Assembly: GCF_019931215.1 (NCBI RefSeq)
Contig: NZ_JAIOUB010000003.1
Coordinates: 496,001 to 560,000 of the forward strand
DNA: 64,000 nucleotides
DNA from: Alcanivorax limicola
GTDB taxonomy: Bacteria; Pseudomonadota; Gammaproteobacteria; Pseudomonadales; Alcanivoracaceae
Direction of reading: 5' to 3'
Shown in pieces: positions 54,923 to 63,056 of this stretch. How positions within the stretch are numbered: position 1 is the first letter of the stretch; each line of letters starts with the position of its first letter. The position numbers and the translations under genes are program-made. The notes beneath the pieces are model-generated. The model made no database searches, had not been told where the DNA came from, and saw only the letters and a list, made by a program, of their open reading frames with translations.

Positions 54923-56859
54923 GGTGTCCACTCCGGTTGTTTTTTGCGTTGTCTGAGAATAAAGCGTTCTGGCGCCAGCGCACGCACCAGCTCTTCGTCC
55001 ACCGGGCGGGGCTCGTCATTGACAAGCGCCGCAATCAATTCGGCGCACAGGGTGCTGCCCGTAATGCCACGGCTGCCATGGGCTACACTCATATACACCC
55101 CCTGAAGCATCCGGTGCGGATTGCCCGTGGCGTCGGGCACCGGCCCGGCCACGGGCAGGAAATCGGTGCTCTGGCAGCGCAGGCCAACGCGCTGCCCGCT
55201 GATGTGGATCTTCTCGCCACCCAGGGCATGCCAGTATGCCGGGAGCTGTTGCTGCAGCTCCGTCAGGTTGCGCTGGTCATCATCCGGGTCGACCTCGATA
55301 TCATGGCGCCGCAGATCGAACGTCGCGCCGACGCAATGCAGGCCCCGAATCGCCGGCGTCAGATAGCCGCTGTGACAGATGGCCTGTTGCCACTGCCGGC
55401 TGGCCTCGGTGGCCTGACAATAACTCACCTGTCCACGGATCAGCTTCAGGGGCAGCCAGTGCAGGCCCACCAGATCGCGAGCGGCACCGGCGTTGGCCAG
55501 GACGACGATGTCCGCCTGGCTGGAGGTGCCGGAATCATGACGCACTATCCAGCCGCCCCCATCGACGGGGGTCAGCGCACACACGGCGTGCTGCTGCAAA
55601 CGGATCAAGGGGTGGTCCAGCAGGTGGGCGCACCAGTCCGGCGGCGAAATATAGCCGCCCCGCAGCAGGTTGATCCCCCGGCCATCGGACGTAGGTTGTA
55701 ACAGTGAGGCAGGCCAGTGACCGCTGTGCAGGGCAGCCTGCTGCTTGTCCTGATGGCGCGCTTCCGCCGGATATTGCGCGACACCGGTCAGCGCGCCCTG
55801 GTCGCAGTGGGCCGGGAAACCATGACGGTTGAGCCAGTGCAAGGTGTGCAGATAGCTGCTCTGGTAGAAGCGATTCTGCGCCGTGGCGTGGGCGCTGGGG
55901 GTGGTATAGACCACACCGGCCAGATTGCCCGAGGCGCCGCTGGCGATACCGGCGGGGTCGAACACCGTGACCTGCCAGCCGCGCTCGGCGAGCGCTCGGG
56001 CGCAGGTTGCACCGGCGAGCCCGGCGCCGACAATGGCGGCCTGACCCGGGCGTGCGGATTGTGGCTGCCATGGTGGCTGTGATGGTGGCTGGGAGTGTGG
56101 CTGCGAGTGTGGTGTATCAGCGCTGTCCGAACAGCTGCCTGGGCCGACGAAGTGCCCGGTCAGCATTTCCCGTTTTCGTCCGAAGCCGGGCACCCGCTGC
56201 ATCGCAAAGCCCGCGGCAATCAAACCGCGCCGGACAAACCCGGCGGCGCTAAAGGTAGCAATGCTGGCGCCAGGCGCGCTCAGTCGCGCCAGTTGCTGAA
56301 AGAGCGGCGGGCACCACATGTCCGGGTTGCGGGCTGGTGCAAAGCCATCCAGAAACCAGGCATCGACACGGGCGTGGGTCTCTGACAACGCTGTCACGGC
56401 ATCGGCGAAGATCAGGGTCAGCAGGATGCGGCCGCCCGAGAGCGAGAGCCGGTGGAAGCCGGGCGTCAGAGGCGGGTAGTGCGCAGCGAGTTCAGCTGCC
56501 AGCGCGGCAGAAGCGGGCCAGTGCTGCAAGGCACGGCGCAAGTCCTCATGACCCAGGGGATGCTTTTCCACAGATAGAAAATGCAGCGTCGCGTCTGCCG
56601 GTGCATCCTTCAGAAAGGCCTGTGCTGCGCAGAGAAAATTGAGCCCGGTGCCGAAGCCGGTTTCGCCGATGACAAAGCGGCCCCGTGCCGGCAGAGCACG
56701 AAAGCGCGCATTGAGCCGGTTGCCTTGCAGGAAGACATGCTGCGTTTCTGCGGGCCCGTCATCGCGGGAAAAATAGGGGTCGCCGAACTCCGGCGCGACG
56801 GGAACATTGGCCTGCCAGTCGAGCCGGGCAGGCGTGATCGGGGGAAAACGCTCGCTCAT
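54919..56859 (-). CDS. mnmC: Bifunctional tRNA wobble-uridine modification enzyme MnmC
   Basis: Completes 5-methylaminomethyl-2-thiouridine at the wobble position of certain tRNAs. The 646-aa product has an N-terminal SAM methyltransferase domain (GETGFGTGLNFL near 66, DAWFLDGFAPARNPDMW) and a C-terminal FAD oxidoreductase domain (AIVGAGLAGATCARAL near 276). The linker holds a low-complexity Ser-Gln-Pro stretch (about 251-267) from four 12-bp DNA repeats. Its start overlaps the upstream lipoprotein stop and its stop overlaps the MAPEG start, so all three are coupled. Confidence 0.94.
   Translation of the reverse strand: MSERFPPITPARLDWQANVPVAPEFGDPYFSRDDGPAETQHVFLQGNRLNARFRALPARGRFVIGETGFGTGLNFLCAAQAFLKDAPADATLHFLSVEKHPLGHEDLRRALQHWPASAALAAELAAHYPPLTPGFHRLSLSGGRILLTLIFADAVTALSETHARVDAWFLDGFAPARNPDMWCPPLFQQLARLSAPGASIATFSAAGFVRRGLIAAGFAMQRVPGFGRKREMLTGHFVGPGSCSDSADTPHSQPHSQPPSQPPWQPQSARPGQAAIVGAGLAGATCARALAERGWQVTVFDPAGIASGASGNLAGVVYTTPSAHATAQNRFYQSSYLHTLHWLNRHGFPAHCDQGALTGVAQYPAEARHQDKQQAALHSGHWPASLLQPTSDGRGINLLRGGYISPPDWCAHLLDHPLIRLQQHAVCALTPVDGGGWIVRHDSGTSSQADIVVLANAGAARDLVGLHWLPLKLIRGQVSYCQATEASRQWQQAICHSGYLTPAIRGLHCVGATFDLRRHDIEVDPDDDQRNLTELQQQLPAYWHALGGEKIHISGQRVGLRCQSTDFLPVAGPVPDATGNPHRMLQGVYMSVAHGSRGITGSTLCAELIAALVNDEPRPVDEELVRALAPERFILRQRKKQPEWTP
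56061..56112. repeat. 12-bp coding repeat in the mnmC linker
   Basis: Four imperfect units of GTGGCTGNNANN at 56061, 56073, 56085 and 56097, plus a partial fifth, encode the S-Q-P-rich spacer between the two MnmC domains on the minus strand. The period is a multiple of three, so unit changes keep the frame. Confidence 0.85.
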
Positions 56860-57545
56860 TCTTCAGCGATGACGTCAGTGTTCGCGGCGGCAAACTCCAG
56901 TAATGCGGTGCGCATATCAGCGTCCAGCGCAGTGCCGCGCTGGTCTCGCTCGCTGTCGGACAGGTCGGTGACCGTGACGGTGGCTGTTGCGCTCAGGAAT
57001 ATCGGCGGCAGGGCGGTGACGGTCAGCACGGTGAGGGCATCGGCGCTGGCGTAATGCTGCAGCAGGTGGCCGACGGCCAGGGGGTGACTGATCCGGGCGG
57101 CGACATCCATCCGCTCTTCGCTGATCGTCACCTCCCGGGCGCCCCGTTGCACGGCACGCTCGCCAAGGCTCTGGCGCTGCTGGCCATATTGGCCTGCCAC
57201 GCGTCGCGTGGGCGCCATGTCTTCCCACCCCGACGGGATCGGAAACAGATGAATGTCCAGCCGTTGCTCGCGGCCGTCTTCCTGCGCCCGCACGTAGCGC
57301 AGCAGGCGCAATGCGCGTTCATCCATCTGCATTTCGCCCTGGAAGGTGAACGCGCCGAGCGTGGCCGGTGCCTGCCAGGCATCCAGATCCACATCCACCG
57401 GAGGCATTTCCCAGGGAATCTGTTCGTTCATGCGCTCCTGGTCGCTCAGGTATTCCCGAGCGCAGCCGGACAGGCCCAGTGAAGCAACAAGCAGGGCGAC
57501 AGAGAGCAGTGCAACAGGCAAGCAGCGATAGGCAGGGCGAGTCAT
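56856..57545 (-). CDS. Hypothetical lipoprotein upstream of mnmC
   Basis: 229-aa lipoprotein (lipobox LSGC, Cys28) of unknown function. The mature part is acidic, with a central beta-rich segment (LGAFTFQGEMQMDERALRLLRYV, QRLDIHLFPIPSGWEDM) and no known motif. It overlaps mnmC by ATGA, so the pair is co-translated although a link between an envelope lipoprotein and tRNA modification is not obvious. ATG 57545 gives the complete signal peptide. Confidence 0.7.
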   Translation of the reverse strand: MTRPAYRCLPVALLSVALLVASLGLSGCAREYLSDQERMNEQIPWEMPPVDVDLDAWQAPATLGAFTFQGEMQMDERALRLLRYVRAQEDGREQRLDIHLFPIPSGWEDMAPTRRVAGQYGQQRQSLGERAVQRGAREVTISEERMDVAARISHPLAVGHLLQHYASADALTVLTVTALPPIFLSATATVTVTDLSDSERDQRGTALDADMRTALLEFAAANTDVIAEE

Positions 57546-57777
57546 CAGGGTGCGGTCCTCGTGTGATCACCGGGACTGGAATGTCAGCAGTGCATTGTAG
57601 CCGAGGGCCGCGTTGTCAGTCATGCAGTGCTCAGAATTTGTGCCGCGACAGAGTGAGTGATGTCACCGTGATATCGCTTTTCCGGGCAAGACGGGTTCCG
57701 GTTTGTGCACTGACTGACCATTCATCCCTTTTGCTTACTTTTTATCATGAAGAGCATGCTTTCTGATCTTTTTTTCG

Positions 57778-57783
57778 TATAAT
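57778..57783 (+). promoter_or_regulatory. TATAAT promoter of the 57856 gene
   Basis: A perfect TATAAT within TTTCGTATAATGCC; the -35 is not clear. The 5' leader of about 65 nt contains a 7-bp hairpin, CCGCACC with GGTGTGG around GATGAAA (about 57803-57823). The rest of the 310-nt gap 57546-57855 shows nothing recognisable. Confidence 0.55.
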
Positions 57784-57855
57784 GCCGGGCATAACTATTA
57801 GCCGCACCGATGAAAGGGTGTGGCAGTTCTCGTTTGATAGGCGCCGGGGGGCGTG

Positions 57856-58380
57856 ATGACAATGATGATTTCATGTATGAGCGCAGGCGTTCGCATGACA
57901 GCCAGAGTGCTCGCTGCTCTCTTCAGTCTTTCAATCATGTGCCTGGCGCATGCTGAACAGCCTCCTGTAACCCCTTTGTCGCACCCGGCTTCCCTGCATC
58001 CGGCATTGAGCGCTGCCTTGTGCCGTGCGGCGGCCGAAGACAGCGCGCTGGCGCCGCAAATGGAAGCGATGCTGGAAAGTGGGCTGATCAGCTATGACCA
58101 GGTGGGTGACGTACTGAATCTGGATTGTCAGTCCCGCTCTCTGCTGGAGCGGGTTGTGGCGGGGCAGCATGCCGAAAATCTGGAGTATCTGGCCATTGAT
58201 CTGGGGCTGGATATTGATCAGCCCCAGGTGCAGATGGGCGTTCAGCTTGTCTCTTTCATCGCCTTCCTGGAGGCCCGGGCAGTGCAGGCTGAGCCGGCGC
58301 TGAAGGCGTTCATCAATGAATATCTGGCGTATTTCCGTGACGCCGAGTTCAACCCGAATCTGGCGTTGAGCATGTATTGA
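57856..58380 (+). CDS. Secreted hypothetical protein
   Basis: 174-aa unrecognised protein with an N-terminal hydrophobic export signal (cleavage likely after LAHA, about residue 34 from this start) and a mostly helical mature part. Two cysteines (in ALCRAAAEDS and LDCQSRS) could form a disulfide. The start is uncertain: ATG 57856, 57862 and 57895 are in frame; the last gives the neatest signal peptide, whereas GGGGGG precedes the first. It ends in a strong terminator shared with dnaE2. Confidence 0.6.
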   Translation: MTMMISCMSAGVRMTARVLAALFSLSIMCLAHAEQPPVTPLSHPASLHPALSAALCRAAAEDSALAPQMEAMLESGLISYDQVGDVLNLDCQSRSLLERVVAGQHAENLEYLAIDLGLDIDQPQVQMGVQLVSFIAFLEARAVQAEPALKAFINEYLAYFRDAEFNPNLALSMY

Positions 58381-58440
58381 CCTGCGTTGAGTACTTTTGC
58401 CCCAGTTTGTTCTGCTTCTGCCTGATAGCAGCATGACATG

Positions 58441-58468
58441 ACCCCAATGACTCATTGGGGTTTTTTTT
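58441..58468. terminator. Terminator between the 57856 gene and dnaE2
   Basis: CCCCAATG-ACT-CATTGGGG followed by eight T residues. It is a good intrinsic terminator for the plus-strand gene and lies eight bases past the dnaE2 stop on the other strand. Confidence 0.9.
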
Positions 58469-58476
58469 GGCTCGCA

Positions 58477-61400
58477 TCAATGAAAATCCCGAGAGTGACT
58501 TTTCAGGTCGGCGAGGGCGGCACTCATGTCCTCCACGGCGCCCGCAATCAGATGGATGATGCCCTCCGGCGTCTTTTCCACGACCCCCTTCACGATTAAC
58601 AGCTGGCCGCCGAGCAGCGCCCGGCGAAAACGCTCCTGAATGGTTTGCCACAGCACCACATTGGTATTGCCGGTTTCGTCCTCCAACGTCATGAACATCA
58701 CACCCGAGGCGGTGCCCGGGCGCTGACGGTTGGTGACCAGGCCCGCAACACGGACCAGTCTGCCGCTGTCGACACGGCGCAATTGCCGCGCACTGCGACA
58801 GCGGCGGAAAGCGTCCTGATGGCGCAGCAACGCCAGCGGGTGGCGCCCCAGGGTCAGGCCGAGGCTACGGTAATCACTGAGCAGCGATGCCACTTCAGAC
58901 GGCGCATCCAGATGAATGTTGTCATGCAGGGCCGAGGCAGGCTCCGGCGCATCGGATGGGGCGCCGAACAGCGGCAGGGTTTCCTGCACCGCCTGTATTT
59001 CCCAGTGGCCCTGATGGCGATGGCCGGTCATGCGCGCCAGGGCATTGGCGGCGACCAGCGCTTCACGCTCGCGCTTGCCCAGCCGGGCACGCAGGCACAG
59101 GTCGGCGACATCGGTAAAGCGCGCCTGTTGTCGTGCTGCGGCAATGCGGGTCGCGGCGTCCTCATCGAAACCGCTGATCTGGCGCAAGCCGAGCCGCAGG
59201 GCCGGTTGCATGCCGTAGGCCTGCCTTGCGCTGTCCTCCAGCGTGTAATCCCAGTCGCTGCGGTCCACGCACACGGGACGAATCTCGATGCCATGCTGAC
59301 GCGCATCCTGGATCAACTGGGACGGGGAGTAGAACCCCATGGGCAAACTGTTCAGTAACCCGCAGTAGAAGGCGCTGGTGTGATGGCGTTTCAGCCAGGC
59401 GGAGACATACACCAGCAGGGCGAAGCTGGCGGCATGGGATTCCGGGAAGCCATAGCCGCCAAAGCCTTTCATCTGTTCGAAAATGCGCGTGGCGTAGTCA
59501 TCGCTGTAGCCGTTGGCGCGCATGCCGTTGATGACCTTGTCGCGAAACTGCATCAACTCGCCGCTCTTGCCCCAGCGGGCCATGGCGCGGCGTAGCTGGT
59601 CTGCTTCGCCGCCGCTGAAGCCTGCGGCCACCATGGTCAGCTGAATGACCTGCTCCTGGAAAATCGGGATGCCTAACGTGCGGGAGAGCACATCGCGAAT
59701 GCGCTGGTCCGGGTAGTCCACCGGCTCCAGGCCATCCCGGCGGCGCAGGTAAGGGTGCACCATGTCACCCTGAATCGGGCCGGGGCGAACGATGGCCACC
59801 TCGATCACCAGATCGTAGAACTGGCGTGGCTTCAGGCGAGGCAGCATGTTCATCTGTGCCCGGGACTCCACCTGGAACACGCCGACGCTGTCGCCTTTGC
59901 AGAGCATGTCGTAGGTGTGCGGTTCTTCCCTGGGGATGCCTTGCAGGGTCAGCGGTGGCGTGTTCGGGCGACTCATGTAGCCATTAATCGTATAGCCATT
60001 AATCAGATCGAGCATCTTGCGAATGGCCGTGAGCATGCCCAGTGCCAGCACATCCACTTTCATCAGGCCCAGCGCTTCCAGATCGTCCTTGTCCCACTGG
60101 ATGATGGTGCGATCCGGCATGGCGGCATTTTCCACCGGCACCAGTGTGGCCACCGGGTCGCGGCTGATGACAAAGCCCCCCACATGCTGGGACAGGTGCC
60201 GGGGGAAGCCGAGCAGTGACAGCACCAGGTGGCGATACTGGCGCGCCAGCCGCGTGTCGTGCAGGCCGGCTTCGCGGAACCGTTCGGCCAGGGTTTCCGG
60301 TTTGTCCCACCAGGCCAACTGTTTGCTGAGCAGATCCAGGCGGTGACGGTCGAAGCCCAGTGCGCGGCCGACATCACGCACGGCAGAGCGCATGCGATAG
60401 CTGATCACGGTAGCCGCCAGTGCGGCGCGCTCACGGCCGTACTTGGTGTAGATGTACTGGATGACTTCTTCGCGCCGCTCGTGCTCGAAATCCACATCGA
60501 TATCGGGGGGCTCGTTGCGTTCACGGTTGATGAAGCGCTCGAACAGCAGGCTGCTGTGGGCCGGGTCTACCTCGGTGATGAACAGGCAATAGCAGACGGC
60601 GGAGTTTGCCGCCGAGCCCCGTCCCTGGCAGAGAATATTGCGGCTGCGGGCAAAGGCAACGATGTCCTGCACGGTGAGAAAATAATATTCATATTGCAGC
60701 TCGCGGATTATGGCGAGCTCTTTCTCGATCTGTTGCTGCACGCTGGCCGGTACGCCGTCGGGCCAGCGCCTGGCAGCACCGTCTTCGGTCAGCTGGCGCA
60801 GGTGGGCGGCGGGTGTCAGCCCGTCAGGGACCACCTCGGTCGGATATTGATAGCGCAACTCACGCAAGGAAAACCGGCAGCGTGCGGCGATGTGCAGGCT
60901 TTCGGCCAGCAGGGCTGGCGGGTAAAGCGCCTGCAGCCGCTGCACCGGGCGCAGGTGCCGTTCGGCATTGGCGAAACGCTGGCGGCCCAGCGCCTGCACG
61001 GTGGTGTGGTGGCGCAGGGCGGTAACCACATCCAGCAAGGGCTGGCGTGCAGCGCTGTGCATGTGCACGTCGTTACTGGCCACCATGGGCAGTTGGCAGG
61101 TGTCTGCCAGCGTGCGCAGGTACTCGTACTGGCACACGTCGTCGCCGTCTTGCAGCAGTTCGCAGGCAATCCAGAGCCGGTCGTTGAACAGGGGCATCAG
61201 GCGCGTGAGCTGGTCCCGGTCGGTATCCGTGTCCCAGCCAGGCAGCCACAGGCACAGCAGGCGCTGGCTGTGCTCGGCGAGCAGGGACCAATCGGCCTGG
61301 TAGGTGCCTTTGGCGCTGTGGCGCCGGGCCCGGGTAATGAGGGTGGAGAGGTCTGCGTACGCCGCGCGGTCCGGCACCAGCAACACCAGCCGGGTGCCGT

Positions 61401-61608
61401 CGTCCAGGGTCAGCGCGCTGCCGATGATCAGCGCCAGGTCGGCGGCGAGGGCGGCCTGATGTGCCCGGACCACGCCGGCCAGTGAGCATTCATCGGTGAT
61501 GGCCAGCGCCTGGTAGCCGAGGCTGGCGGCCTGCCAGACCAGCTCGTCCGGCTGACTGGCGCCGGTGAGAAAGGTAAAGGAGGAGGTAACGTGCAGCTCG
61601 GCGAACAT
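58477..61608 (-). CDS. dnaE2: Error-prone DNA polymerase DnaE2 (ImuC)
   Basis: Alpha-subunit-like polymerase used in SOS mutagenesis. The 1043-aa product has an N-terminal PHP domain (FAELHVTSSFTFLTGASQPDELV), palm motifs (PDIDVDFEHERREEV), fingers with KGFGGYGFPESHAASFALLVY, and a C-terminal OB fold (LVTNRQRPGTASGVMFMTLEDETGNTNVV). It is shorter than DnaE1 and lacks the beta-clamp/tau tail, as usual for DnaE2. ATG 61608 follows GGGAGC. The usual partners imuA and imuB are absent next to it, so they must be elsewhere or missing. Confidence 0.93.
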   Translation of the reverse strand: MFAELHVTSSFTFLTGASQPDELVWQAASLGYQALAITDECSLAGVVRAHQAALAADLALIIGSALTLDDGTRLVLLVPDRAAYADLSTLITRARRHSAKGTYQADWSLLAEHSQRLLCLWLPGWDTDTDRDQLTRLMPLFNDRLWIACELLQDGDDVCQYEYLRTLADTCQLPMVASNDVHMHSAARQPLLDVVTALRHHTTVQALGRQRFANAERHLRPVQRLQALYPPALLAESLHIAARCRFSLRELRYQYPTEVVPDGLTPAAHLRQLTEDGAARRWPDGVPASVQQQIEKELAIIRELQYEYYFLTVQDIVAFARSRNILCQGRGSAANSAVCYCLFITEVDPAHSSLLFERFINRERNEPPDIDVDFEHERREEVIQYIYTKYGRERAALAATVISYRMRSAVRDVGRALGFDRHRLDLLSKQLAWWDKPETLAERFREAGLHDTRLARQYRHLVLSLLGFPRHLSQHVGGFVISRDPVATLVPVENAAMPDRTIIQWDKDDLEALGLMKVDVLALGMLTAIRKMLDLINGYTINGYMSRPNTPPLTLQGIPREEPHTYDMLCKGDSVGVFQVESRAQMNMLPRLKPRQFYDLVIEVAIVRPGPIQGDMVHPYLRRRDGLEPVDYPDQRIRDVLSRTLGIPIFQEQVIQLTMVAAGFSGGEADQLRRAMARWGKSGELMQFRDKVINGMRANGYSDDYATRIFEQMKGFGGYGFPESHAASFALLVYVSAWLKRHHTSAFYCGLLNSLPMGFYSPSQLIQDARQHGIEIRPVCVDRSDWDYTLEDSARQAYGMQPALRLGLRQISGFDEDAATRIAAARQQARFTDVADLCLRARLGKREREALVAANALARMTGHRHQGHWEIQAVQETLPLFGAPSDAPEPASALHDNIHLDAPSEVASLLSDYRSLGLTLGRHPLALLRHQDAFRRCRSARQLRRVDSGRLVRVAGLVTNRQRPGTASGVMFMTLEDETGNTNVVLWQTIQERFRRALLGGQLLIVKGVVEKTPEGIIHLIAGAVEDMSAALADLKSHSRDFH

Positions 61609-61632
61609 GCTCTGCTCCCGCCGGAAACCCGG

Positions 61633-61660
61633 CGATAACCGAGCGATAATCGGGCGATAA
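61633..61660. repeat. CGATAA triplet at 11-bp period in the dnaE2 leader
   Basis: CGATAA occurs at 61633, 61644 and 61655, exactly one helical turn apart, on the plus strand (TTATCG on the dnaE2 sense strand), 25-52 nt before the dnaE2 start. It may be a protein-binding array or simple repeat. Confidence 0.55.
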
Positions 61661-61796
61661 AAGGGTCCGGGGAGCAAAGCGCCGTCCCTGGCGCCGGCCC
61701 GACAGCGGGGACTGAGGGCCTGGGAGATGGATCACGGCGGAAACCTGAAGAGGTGTTGCAGTACCTGAACAGCTGCCGTGTGCTCACCGGACAGCC

Positions 61797-61826
61797 AGAA
61801 TACTGTTCGTATGGACAGTGTGTCAA
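61797..61826 (-). promoter_or_regulatory. SOS promoter of dnaE2 with LexA box
   Basis: On the minus strand TTGACA (61826-61821), an 18-nt spacer, and TATTCT (61802-61797) form a near-ideal promoter. The LexA box TACTGT-N8-ACAGTG occupies 61801-61820, inside the spacer and touching the -10, a classical SOS arrangement (CTGT-N8-ACAG). The predicted leader to the dnaE2 ATG is about 180 nt. Confidence 0.85.
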
Positions 61827-61850
61827 GCAGGCATGCGTTCAGTCCTCCCG

Positions 61851-62885
61851 TTACAGCAGGGCCAGGGTGGAATCGGCGTGCCAGAAGGGCGACAGGCGGC
61901 GACGCAGGGTCTCTTCGAGAATGCCTTTTTCCTTTAGCAACGCGATGATGTCCGGGGCGTAATGCATGATCTCGTCGTTGACCATTTTCTTGGTCACGCC
62001 CATTTCGCCCACCAGCTTGTCCAGCGTGGTGTCGCCATATTTGTGGAAAAAGAAATCCACGCCGGCGTCCAGCAGGTTGCCGAAGTAACGGGTTTCGCGA
62101 AATTGCTTCCAGGCTTCCAGCCCGGTGACCATGACATCTTCCAGCTCGTCGCGGGTGATGTAACGGCGCAGGCTGGCGACTTTCTCTTCCTTGATCTCGT
62201 CCCAGAAGTCGAGAATGCCCTGGCGCAGCTCGCCGCTCTCCACAGCGCTTTCCAGCCGCTTCTCACTTTGCCGGATGATGCTGCGGGTATTGTGGGCGAT
62301 ATATTTCTTGATGCTGGTTTCGGCGGATTTTTCCAGACCCGGGGCGGCCCTGCTCACCGCAGATTTGCCGAGCTTGAGCAGGGAGCTGGCGCCAGGAATA
62401 TTGCCGGCCATGTTGCCCGCCATATTAGTCCCCTGGGAGACGAAACCCTGGATGCCGCGATACAGCATGTCGGAAATCAGATTGAGCGTCAGCGGGCTGC
62501 CGCCGATCTCACTGATCAGGCGCTGGCGCAGTGCTTTCATTTCCAGTGCCACGTCCAGCAGTTCGGCGACTTCCTGATCCGTGATCAGATCTTCGAAGCT
62601 GTTCTTGTCGTGGCCCGGGTGGTTATACAGGCGATCGGCGATTTCGCCGATCAGCTCGGGAATGGCGCCAGAAATCTCCATCTCGATGGCATAGCGGCGG
62701 GCGGTAACGCGCACTTTTTCCGCGCTGACCACCTCATTGAGCTTGAGGGTCTTGGCAAGCTTGAAGAACTGATTCACCTCTTCCTTGACCAGTTTCTTGA
62801 ATTCCTTCTCGTCCAACTGGGCAATGATCCAGGCAATCTGGGCGTTGAGGAGCTGTTCTGCTTTATCCCGCTGCGCGTCCGTCAT
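61851..62885 (-). CDS. Conserved hypothetical protein, 344 aa
   Basis: Unrecognised soluble, strongly helical protein rich in Glu, Lys and Leu. There is no signal peptide. Its centre has a small hydrophobic, Gly/Asn/Met-rich segment (SQGTNMAGNMAGNIPGASS, about 150-168) between two helical halves, suggesting a hinge or membrane-touching loop. ATG 62885 starts MTDAQRDKAEQLLNAQ; the frame is open 100 codons upstream without convincing protein character. Divergent from the DUF2157 gene. Confidence 0.65.
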   Translation of the reverse strand: MTDAQRDKAEQLLNAQIAWIIAQLDEKEFKKLVKEEVNQFFKLAKTLKLNEVVSAEKVRVTARRYAIEMEISGAIPELIGEIADRLYNHPGHDKNSFEDLITDQEVAELLDVALEMKALRQRLISEIGGSPLTLNLISDMLYRGIQGFVSQGTNMAGNMAGNIPGASSLLKLGKSAVSRAAPGLEKSAETSIKKYIAHNTRSIIRQSEKRLESAVESGELRQGILDFWDEIKEEKVASLRRYITRDELEDVMVTGLEAWKQFRETRYFGNLLDAGVDFFFHKYGDTTLDKLVGEMGVTKKMVNDEIMHYAPDIIALLKEKGILEETLRRRLSPFWHADSTLALL

Positions 62886-63056
62886 GATTCGGTGGTCCCT
62901 TTTCCTGTGTGATGTTCGGGAGCTTAGAGGCTCTGCCCGGTTTGTGCCTTGGCCGCAGTGACGTTGCCGCCGGGTTGCGTCAGGCACTGGCGCTGGCTGG
63001 CATTGCATAGCATGCTTGCATACACAGCGGGAAACAGGGAAGCAGCCGATTTGCGC

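Noticed and set aside
57803-57855. Cyclic-di-GMP (GEMM) riboswitch in the leader of the 57856 gene
   Set aside because: A hairpin is present, but the conserved GEMM core bases and second stem are not.
61428-61826. ImuB remnant or small gene in the dnaE2 leader
   Set aside because: The 132-codon frame begins inside the -35 box, runs into dnaE2 in another frame, and shows no ImuB motif.
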